Assembly: GCF_902497785.1 (NCBI RefSeq)
Contig: NZ_CABVHK010000023.1
Location: 51,378-115,377, forward strand
Source: Pseudomonas fluorescens
GTDB lineage: Bacteria; Pseudomonadota; Gammaproteobacteria; Pseudomonadales; Pseudomonadaceae
Direction of reading: 5' to 3'
Length of the DNA stretch: 64,000 nucleotides
The position numbers and the translations under genes were made by a program. Numbering within the stretch: the stretch's first letter is position 1; each line of letters begins with the position of its first letter. The notes beneath the pieces are model-generated. The model did not search any database. It saw nothing but the letters and a program-made list of their open reading frames with translations, and was not told the DNA's origin. This document shows, in pieces, positions 58,130 to 64,000 of this stretch.

Positions 58130-59976
58130 ACAGATCCTGCCGTAATACCAAAAAAACGCTGACCAGCCTGTGCCTGTGTGCAGCGCTGGCCGCGTGCAGT
58201 TCGGCGCAGGTCGCCAACAAGGAAGCGGCCGAGTTGATCGAGCAGGGCCAGTATGAAGCCGGCCTGGCCCGCATCGAAGAAGGCCTGCGCGAAGACCCCC
58301 GCGACACCGAATTGCACCTGGCCCTGAACAGCGGGCGAGTGAAGGCAATTAACGCATTGTTGACCCAGGCCGATGCCGACCGCGCCCACCGCGATTTCGC
58401 CCAGGCGCGCATGGGGTACAGCCGGGTGCTGACCATCGAGCCGAACAACCGCCGCGCCCAGGACGCGATCCGGCAACTCGAGTACCTGCGCAGCATGGAT
58501 GAAAAACTCGAACTGGCCCGTGGCGACCTGCGTCGCGGCGACATTTACGGTGCCGACCGCCAGGTCAAACAGATCCTCGAACTGGACCCGAAAAACGAAG
58601 GCGCACTGGAACTGCAAAGCAACATTCGCTTGGTCCAGAGCCGCAACGTCATTCCGTATCCGCAGCTGCGCACGCGCCTGGACCGGCCGGTGACCCTGGA
58701 GTTTCGCGACGCCAACCTGAAAACCATTTTCGAAGTGCTGTCCCAGGTGGCCGGGTTGAATTTCATCTTCGACAAGGACCTGCGTCCGGACATGAAAGCC
58801 ACCATCTTCGTGCGTGACGTGCGCATCGAGGACGCCGTGGCCCTGCTGCTGCAACAGAACCAGCTGCACCAGAAAGTGGTGAACGAAAACACCTTGCTGA
58901 TCTACCCGGACTCGCCGCAAAAACTCAAGGATTACCAGGAACTGGTGATGCGCACTTTTTACCTGACCAGCATCGATGCCAACACCGCGCTGAACATGGT
59001 CAAAACCATGCTCAAGACCCGCGACGTGTTTGTCGATGAACGCCTCAACACCCTGACCATGCGCGACACCGAAGACGCGATCCGCATGGCGGAAAAACTC
59101 CTGCAATCCCAGGACCAGTCCAACCCGGAAGTGGTGCTGGAAGTGGAGGTGATGGAAGTCGCCACGCAACGGATTCTCGACCTTGGCTTGCAATGGCCGA
59201 ACACCTTCGGCGTGGTCAACAGTGACGGTTCCCCGGTGGCGCTGCTCGATCAACTCAAGGGCATCGATTCCGGCCGCATCACCATCAATCCATCGCCCCA
59301 GCTCAAGATCAATGCCCAGGACAACGACATCAACACCCTGGCCAGCCCGACCATTCGCGTCAGCAACCGCGAACAGGCACGCATCCACATTGGTCAGCGG
59401 GTGCCGATCATCAGCGCCACCTCGGTGCCCTCGACTCAGGGGCCGGTGATCACCGAGAGCGTCACCTACCTGGACGTCGGCCTGAAGCTGGAAGTGCAGC
59501 CGACCGTGCACCTGAACAACGAAGTGGCGATCAAGATTGCCCTGGAAGTGAGTAACGCCACGCCGCTGGAACCAACCCGCCAGGGCACGATTCCGGTGCA
59601 GGTCGACACCCGCAACGCGCAGACCACCTTGCGCCTGCACGACGGCGAAACGCAGATCCTCGCCGGCCTGATGCGCAACGACCATGGCGCCACCGGCAAC
59701 AAGATCCCGGGCCTTGGCGACATTCCCGGGCTGGGTCGCTTGTTCGGCAGCAACAAAGACAACGTCAGCAAATCGGAACTGGTGCTGTCGATCACCCCAC
59801 GGATCGTGCGCAACCTGCCGTACCAGAGCCCGTCGGACATGGAATTCCCCACCGGCACCGAAACCAGCATGCACATCCAGGCACCTGATCGCCGCATGGA
59901 GTCGCAAGTGCAAAACGCGCCCATCGAGCGTCCGGTGGCGGCGGTGTCTACCCAAGTTTCCATAGAGAAGCCTTGA
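58126..59976 (+). CDS. Outer-membrane secretin (GspD/MshL-like) with TPR N-terminus
   Basis: A 616-residue lipoprotein secretin. The lipobox is ALAAC with Cys24. TPR-like repeats (about residues 28-165) replace the usual N0 domain. A secretin N-terminal (STN-type) domain follows (VTLEFRDANLKTIFEVLSQVAG), then N1-type repeats and the C-terminal secretin pore (VPIISATSVPSTQGPVITESVTYLDVGLKLEVQPTV, GETQILAGLM, KIPGLGDIPGLGRLFGSN). It forms the export channel of this system. The TPR-plus-secretin plan is closer to MSHA-type pilus secretins than to classic GspD. Confidence 0.9.
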   Translation: MNRSCRNTKKTLTSLCLCAALAACSSAQVANKEAAELIEQGQYEAGLARIEEGLREDPRDTELHLALNSGRVKAINALLTQADADRAHRDFAQARMGYSRVLTIEPNNRRAQDAIRQLEYLRSMDEKLELARGDLRRGDIYGADRQVKQILELDPKNEGALELQSNIRLVQSRNVIPYPQLRTRLDRPVTLEFRDANLKTIFEVLSQVAGLNFIFDKDLRPDMKATIFVRDVRIEDAVALLLQQNQLHQKVVNENTLLIYPDSPQKLKDYQELVMRTFYLTSIDANTALNMVKTMLKTRDVFVDERLNTLTMRDTEDAIRMAEKLLQSQDQSNPEVVLEVEVMEVATQRILDLGLQWPNTFGVVNSDGSPVALLDQLKGIDSGRITINPSPQLKINAQDNDINTLASPTIRVSNREQARIHIGQRVPIISATSVPSTQGPVITESVTYLDVGLKLEVQPTVHLNNEVAIKIALEVSNATPLEPTRQGTIPVQVDTRNAQTTLRLHDGETQILAGLMRNDHGATGNKIPGLGDIPGLGRLFGSNKDNVSKSELVLSITPRIVRNLPYQSPSDMEFPTGTETSMHIQAPDRRMESQVQNAPIERPVAAVSTQVSIEKP

Positions 59977-59978
59977 TC

Positions 59979-60452
59979 ATGAACGCCTCGCAACGTGGTT
60001 TTACCCTGATCGAAGTCGTGGTGACGCTGTCGCTGATCGGCCTGTTGGCCGGCATGGCCGCGCCCCTGACCGAGACCGTGGTGCGCCGGGGCAAAGAGCA
60101 GGAATTGCGCACCGCGCTGTATCAGATTCGCGATGCCATCGACGCCTACAAACGGGCGTTCGACGCCGGCTACATCGAGAAATCCCTGAACAGCAGCGGC
60201 TATCCACCGAACCTGAAAGTGCTGGTCGAAGGCGTGCGCGATGTGCGCAGCGCCAAAGGCGCCAAGTTCTATTTCCTGCGCCGCGTACCCCATGACCCGC
60301 TCAAGCCGGTCAAGCGTGACGACGAAGGTGGCTGGGGCTTGCGCTCCTATGACAGCACGGCTCAAAACCCGCGTGATGGTGAGGACGTCTTTGACGTTTA
60401 CTCCCAGGCGCGGGGCAAGGGGCTCAACGGCATCGCGTACCGGGAGTGGTGA
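59979..60452 (+). CDS. Pseudopilin 1 (GspG/H-like)
   Basis: A 157-residue prepilin-like protein: a 6-residue leader then G / FTLIEVVVTLSLIGLLAGMAAP with Glu5. The globular part ends in DVYSQARGKGLNGIAYREW. The start at ATG 59979 follows the secretin stop by 2 bases; the in-frame TTG before it is not needed. It is to be processed by PilD and assembled into the pseudopilus. Confidence 0.88.
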   Translation: MNASQRGFTLIEVVVTLSLIGLLAGMAAPLTETVVRRGKEQELRTALYQIRDAIDAYKRAFDAGYIEKSLNSSGYPPNLKVLVEGVRDVRSAKGAKFYFLRRVPHDPLKPVKRDDEGGWGLRSYDSTAQNPRDGEDVFDVYSQARGKGLNGIAYREW

Positions 60453-60456
60453 GCAT

Positions 60457-60831
60457 ATGCGCCGGGAAAAGGGTTTTACCCTGCTGGAACTGATGGTGGT
60501 CATGGCAATCATCGCGACCCTGATGACCATCGCCTTGCCACGCTATTTCAACAGCCTCGAGGCGTCGAAAGAAACCACCCTGCGCCAGAGCTTGTCAGCC
60601 ATGCGCGAGGCGCTGGATCACTACTACGGCGACACCGGGCGCTACCCCGATTCCATCGAGCAAATGGTCGAGCAGCGTTACCTGCGCAATGCACCCATGG
60701 ACCCGGTGGCCGAACGCAAGGACCTCTGGGTGTTGGTCGCGCCGCCAGACGGCGTACCGGGCGGGGTCGCCGACATCAAAAGCGGTGCCACAGGGAGGGC
60801 GCGTGATGGCAGCCTTTATTCCGAGTGGTAA
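60457..60831 (+). CDS. Pseudopilin 2 (GspG-like)
   Basis: A 124-residue prepilin-like protein: leader MRREKG then FTLLELMVVMAIIATLMTIALPRYF with Glu5, and GDTGRYPDSIEQMVEQRYL resembling the GspG calcium region. The ATG at 60457 is four bases after the previous stop. The product ends in DGSLYSEW. Confidence 0.88.
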   Translation: MRREKGFTLLELMVVMAIIATLMTIALPRYFNSLEASKETTLRQSLSAMREALDHYYGDTGRYPDSIEQMVEQRYLRNAPMDPVAERKDLWVLVAPPDGVPGGVADIKSGATGRARDGSLYSEW

Positions 60832-61345
60832 GCCTGCGGGCGAGGGTGGCTTTACCTACCTGGGCGTGCTGTTCCTGATCCTGGTGATGGGCATGGGCCT
60901 GGCCAGTGCCGGCGAGTTGTGGTCGACCGCGTCGCGCCGTGATCGCGAGCGCCAACTGCTCTGGGTCGGCACTCAATACGCTCAGGCGTTGCGCAGTTAT
61001 TACCGCAGCTCGCCGGGGTTGGCGCAGTACCCCAAAGCCCTCGAAGACCTGTTGCAGGACGAACGTTTTCCCAACCCGAAACGCCATCTCCGACAGCTCT
61101 ACCCGGACCCGATTGGCGGCAGCGAATGGTTCCTGATGCGCGGCTTCGACGGGCGCATCACCGGCCTCAGCAGCGCCTCCACGGACAAGCCGCTCAAGCA
61201 GGCGGACTTCCCCACTCAATGGTCGGATTTCACCGGCATGGCCAGTTACAAGGACTGGCAGTTCGTCGCCGAAAAAGCCTTCCTCGACGGCGCGCCGGGT
61301 CCTGGCAAAGGCGCCTCGAAACCGGCTCAGGCGGTGCAGCCATGA
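60806..61345 (+). CDS. Pseudopilin-like protein lacking Glu5
   Basis: A 179-residue protein. After EGG the hydrophobic helix reads FTYLGVLFLILVMGMGLAS, so the +5 position is Gly rather than the conserved Glu. The rest is a polar globular domain (YPKALEDLLQDERFPNPKRHLRQLYPDPIGGSEW), as in minor pseudopilins of GspK/GspI-like size. GGGAGGG lies about 7 bases before the ATG at 60806; a GTG at 60803 is an alternative. It overlaps the previous gene by 26 bases and csgE by 4. Possibly the pseudopilus tip. Confidence 0.8.
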   Translation: MAAFIPSGKPAGEGGFTYLGVLFLILVMGMGLASAGELWSTASRRDRERQLLWVGTQYAQALRSYYRSSPGLAQYPKALEDLLQDERFPNPKRHLRQLYPDPIGGSEWFLMRGFDGRITGLSSASTDKPLKQADFPTQWSDFTGMASYKDWQFVAEKAFLDGAPGPGKGASKPAQAVQP

Positions 61346-61731
61346 ACCGGTTCTGCTTCGCCTTGATCGTCCTGCTTTCGTCCCCGGTCGTCGTTGCCGC
61401 TGAGGAAGACGAAATGATGGGGTTCATCGTCGATGACACGATCTCGCACATCGGCCACGACTTTTACTACTCGTTCAGTGAGCGCCTGCGCGCCACCAGC
61501 CCTATGGATTTCAACCTGGTGGTGCGTGAACGGCCTTCGGCGCGCTGGGGCGCACTGGTGACCGTCGAGTATCAGCAGCGTTTGGTTTACCGGCGTTTTC
61601 TGCCGCCGAACACCGTGGAACTCAAGGAGGAGGCCTACGCCGCCGCCGACTGGGTTCGCGGACAGATTGTCCAGCGCAAGCTGGAAAACATGTTGCAGGA
61701 CACCACGGACCTTGAGAGGGACGAATTATGA
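61342..61731 (+). CDS. csgE: Curli assembly protein CsgE
   Basis: A 129-residue exported protein. After a signal peptide come IVDDTISHIGHDFYYSFSERLRA and DFNLVVRERPSARWGALVTVEYQQRLVYRRFLPPN, which are diagnostic for CsgE, the periplasmic cap that directs curlin subunits to the CsgG pore. The ATG at 61342 overlaps the pseudopilin stop, and its own stop overlaps csgF by 4 bases. It is thus embedded in the secretion operon. Confidence 0.93.
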   Translation: MNRFCFALIVLLSSPVVVAAEEDEMMGFIVDDTISHIGHDFYYSFSERLRATSPMDFNLVVRERPSARWGALVTVEYQQRLVYRRFLPPNTVELKEEAYAAADWVRGQIVQRKLENMLQDTTDLERDEL

Positions 61732-62159
61732 AAACAACAATCGCGCAACGCCCAAGGCTTTCGAGGGCCGGCCTCTGGTTGATCGGGCTCGGCAGTTGCA
61801 GCCTGGTCCACGCCACGGAGCTGGTCTACTCGCCCATCAATCCGTCGTTTGGCGGCAATCCATTGAACGGCACCTGGCTGCTCAACAACGCCCAGGCCCA
61901 GAACGATTACGACGACCCGGACTTGAAAAACCGCGCATCGCTGGCCGGTACGTCAGCCCTGGAGCGCTTCAGCAATCAGCTGGAATCGCGCTTGCTCGGG
62001 CAATTGCTGGACAACATATCCGCCGGCAATACCGGGAGCCTGTCCACCGACGCTTTTATCGTCAACGTCGTCGACGACTCCGGGCAATTGACCATCGTCG
62101 TGACAGACCGAGCGACCGGTGAAATCTCGGAAATCCAGGTGAGCGGCCTGGCCCCTTGA
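61728..62159 (+). CDS. csgF: Curli assembly protein CsgF
   Basis: A 143-residue exported protein. TELVYSPINPSFGGNPLNG and LLNNAQAQNDY are diagnostic of CsgF, and the C-terminal beta part (DAFIVNVVDDSGQLTIVVTD) is normal. CsgF sits on top of CsgG and couples secretion to nucleation. It is coupled to csgE by an ATGA overlap. No curlin gene (csgA or csgB) is present in the window. Confidence 0.95.
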   Translation: MKTTIAQRPRLSRAGLWLIGLGSCSLVHATELVYSPINPSFGGNPLNGTWLLNNAQAQNDYDDPDLKNRASLAGTSALERFSNQLESRLLGQLLDNISAGNTGSLSTDAFIVNVVDDSGQLTIVVTDRATGEISEIQVSGLAP

Positions 62160-62187
62160 CGGGCTGGGTTGATGGGGAGTGAAGGAC

Positions 62188-63051
62188 ATGAAAAAAATAA
62201 TTCTGTTAGGGCTGATGCTGGCGGCATTACAAGGGTGCAGTCTGCGCGAGCCGATCGGGGCTGAGCAGGACACCGAAACCCCGACGCTGACGCCGAGGGC
62301 GTCGACCTATTACGACTTGATCAACATGCCACGACCCAAGGGCCGGTTGATGGCGGTGGTCTATGGTTTTCGCGACCAGACCGGTCAGTACAAACCGACG
62401 CCGGCCAGCTCGTTTTCCACCAGCGTGACCCAGGGCGCGGCGAGCATGTTGATGGACGCTTTGCAAGTCAGTGGCTGGTTTGTGGTGCTGGAACGCGAAG
62501 GGCTGCAGAACCTGCTGACCGAGCGCAAGATCATCCGCGCCTCGCAGAAAAAACCGAACACACCGGTGAACATCCAGGCGGAACTGCCACCGCTGCAAGC
62601 GGCGAACATGATGCTCGAGGGCGGGATCATTGCCTATGACACCAACGTCAAAAGCGGCGGGGAAGGGGCGCGCTATTTGGGCATCGACATTTCCCGGGAG
62701 TATCGGGTGGATCAGGTCACGGTGAACTTACGGGCAGTGGATGTGCGCAGCGGGCAGGTGCTGGCCAATGTGATGACCAGCAAAACGATCTACTCGGTGG
62801 GCCGCAGTGCCGGGGTGTTCAAGTTTATCGAGTTCAAGAAGTTGCTGGAGGCGGAGGTTGGCTACACCACGAACGAGCCGGCGCAGTTGTGTGTGTTGTC
62901 GGCGATCGAGTCGGCGGTGGGGCATCTTCTGGCTCAGGGGATCGAGCGGCGGCTGTGGCAGGTGGCGGGGGATAATTCGCCGCAGAACAGTGAGACGCTT
63001 GATCGGTATCTGACCCAGAACAAAATTGTGCCTGAGGGTGAGGGCGAGTGA
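62188..63051 (+). CDS. csgG: Curli export channel CsgG
   Basis: A 287-residue lipoprotein; the lipobox LQGC places the lipidated Cys at residue 17. Family features: VVYGFRDQTGQYKPTPASSFSTSVTQGAASML, VLEREGLQNLLTERKIIR, MLEGGIIAYDTNVKSGGEGARYLGI and VTVNLRAVDVRSGQVL. ATG 62188 is favoured by GGGGAG eight bases upstream over a GTG at 62179. The nonameric pore normally exports CsgA/B. Here it is the last gene of a T2SS-like operon, so the substrate may differ. Confidence 0.95.
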   Translation: MKKIILLGLMLAALQGCSLREPIGAEQDTETPTLTPRASTYYDLINMPRPKGRLMAVVYGFRDQTGQYKPTPASSFSTSVTQGAASMLMDALQVSGWFVVLEREGLQNLLTERKIIRASQKKPNTPVNIQAELPPLQAANMMLEGGIIAYDTNVKSGGEGARYLGIDISREYRVDQVTVNLRAVDVRSGQVLANVMTSKTIYSVGRSAGVFKFIEFKKLLEAEVGYTTNEPAQLCVLSAIESAVGHLLAQGIERRLWQVAGDNSPQNSETLDRYLTQNKIVPEGEGE

Positions 63052-64000
63052 ACCGAGGCGGCCTGCGGGCCGACCTGGTTCCCCCTGACACACCCGTCCA
63101 ACTGTGGGAGCGAGCCTGCTCGCGAATGCGGCCTCATAGCCGACCTGTTATTTCGGGTGTACCCATAACCCCTGTGGGAGCGAGCTTGCTCGCGATGGCT
63201 TTGCGTCAGGCGACGAGTTTTTTGAGGGTGTACATATCCATTTTTGCGGTAACGGCCACTATTGGTTTCGCCCTTACGGCGAGTCACTTTGAAAAGCGCA
63301 AAGTAACCCAACGCTCTTGCCCCACCACTCGGCACCTCGCCTAGGCTCGGTGTGCCCTCACTCCGGCATTGCTCCGCGGGTCGCCGCGAAGGGCCGTCCC
63401 TGGCCCAGCGCGGCTAAACCGGCATCCTTGCCGGTTTCCCCGCTACGCAATACCTGCGTTCGGCCAGCGTGGTTTTATGGGGCGCTCAGATCAAAATCAA
63501 AATCAAAATCAAAACCGCGGCGGCCTTCGGGCCGACCGAGGCATCAAGCGGGCGCGCTGCGCTGATCTGACCGTGCGCAACCTCTGGCCTGATGCGAATC
63601 CCCTGTGGGAGCGAGCCTGCTCGCGATGGTGGTGTGTCAGGCGACGAGTTTTTTGAGGGTGTACATATCCATTCCTGCGGCCACGGCCGCTAATGGTTTC
63701 GCCCTTACGGCGAGTCACTTTGAAAAGCGCAAAGTAACCCAACGCTCTTGCCCCACCACTCGGCACCTCGCTCTGGCTCGGTGTGCCCTCACTCCGGCAT
63801 TACTCCGCGGGTCGCCGCGAAGGGCCATCCCTGGCCCAGCGCGGCTAAACCGGCATCCTTGCCGGTTTCCCCGCTGCGCTATGCCTGCGTTCGGCCAGCG
63901 TGGTTTTATGGGGCGCTCAGATCAAAATCAAAATCAAAATCAAAACCGCGGCGGCCTTCGGGCCGACCGAGGCATCAAGCGGGCGCGCTGCGCTGATCTG
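63052..64000. repeat. REP sequences and a 431-base tandem intergenic repeat
   Basis: No gene is supported from the csgG stop to the window edge. REPs (GTGGGAGCGAGCCTGCTCGC) begin at 63103, 63173 and 63605. The block starting near 63171 (REP, then GTGTACATATCCAT, GGTTTCGCCCTTACGGCGA, CGAAGGGCC, four ATCAAA units, GGGCGCGCTGCGCTGATCTG) is repeated from 63602 with a 431-base period and few differences. The second copy is cut by the window end. A diverged relative is at 35.5-35.8 kb. Confidence 0.85.

Noticed and set aside
58078..59955. 625-codon frame antisense to the secretin gene
   Set aside because: Shadow of codon bias opposite a well-supported secretin; the product is His/Val/Gln-rich without domains.
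63317..63996. Short frames in the terminal repeats (82-95 codons)
   Set aside because: They translate REP and ATCAAA repeat DNA and recur identically in each repeat copy, so they are not genes.

Overview
The window looks like a chromosomal segment of a fluorescent-group Pseudomonas. The DNA is GC-rich and scattered with Pseudomonas REP/BIME palindromes (GGGAGCGAGCTTGCTCGCGA type). It carries typical genes of the genus: a galactose dehydrogenase very close to the P. fluorescens enzyme as I remember it, arsRCH, a FecI/FecR/TonB-receptor set, paired Ohr-like proteins, and MFS and MATE exporters. All calls come from reading the sequence; no database search was run.

Layout. 1-7.4 kb: a catabolic-looking island with three FAD_binding_2 flavoproteins (one cut by the window edge), an aldo/keto reductase, a NIPSNAP protein and a shikimate-dehydrogenase-like protein, next to a divergent IclR regulator with palindromic operators. 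7.5-8.55 kb: an exported alpha/beta hydrolase. 9.2-11.6 kb: a single-gene, AT-richer TIR-transmembrane-beta-propeller protein, probably acquired. 11.8-21.1 kb: galactose dehydrogenase, an MFS/HxlR pair, a LysR/VOC/NTF2-like locus holding an Old Yellow Enzyme remnant, an esterase with TspO, a 52-codon DUF2986 gene, and a GFA/nitrilase pair opposite a second HxlR. 21.2-22.9 kb: arsR-arsC-arsH with no arsenite pump. 22.9-31 kb: Fic protein, DUF3616 protein, PL7 alginate lyase, lysine-rich protein, MATE exporter, ArsN2-like acetyltransferase, tandem Ohr paralogues and YceI. 31.1-35.3 kb: ECF sigma, anti-sigma and TonB receptor. 36.1-38.3 kb: an MFS exporter and a LysR regulator.

38.4-63.05 kb is the most interesting part. 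It reads as one dispersed system built on a type II secretion/type IV pilus-like machine: (i) gspG-gspF on the minus strand and a divergent lytic transglycosylase; (ii) an operon with a 1,947-residue multicopper oxidase, a beta-propeller protein, two Sco copper chaperones, a cytochrome c fused to a periplasmic binding protein, and a parvulin-type isomerase; (iii) an operon with a response regulator, GspE ATPase, four small PilM/N/O/P-like proteins, a lipoprotein secretin, three pseudopilins and then csgE-csgF-csgG. Good sigma-54 (-24/-12) sequences lie upstream of the transglycosylase, the oxidase and the response regulator, so these units may be co-regulated. The best model is export and copper loading of a giant Mn(II)-oxidase-like protein (MofA/McoA/MnxG class). 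Having the curli export genes in the same operon is unusual. 63.05-64 kb is a large tandem intergenic repeat that runs off the window.
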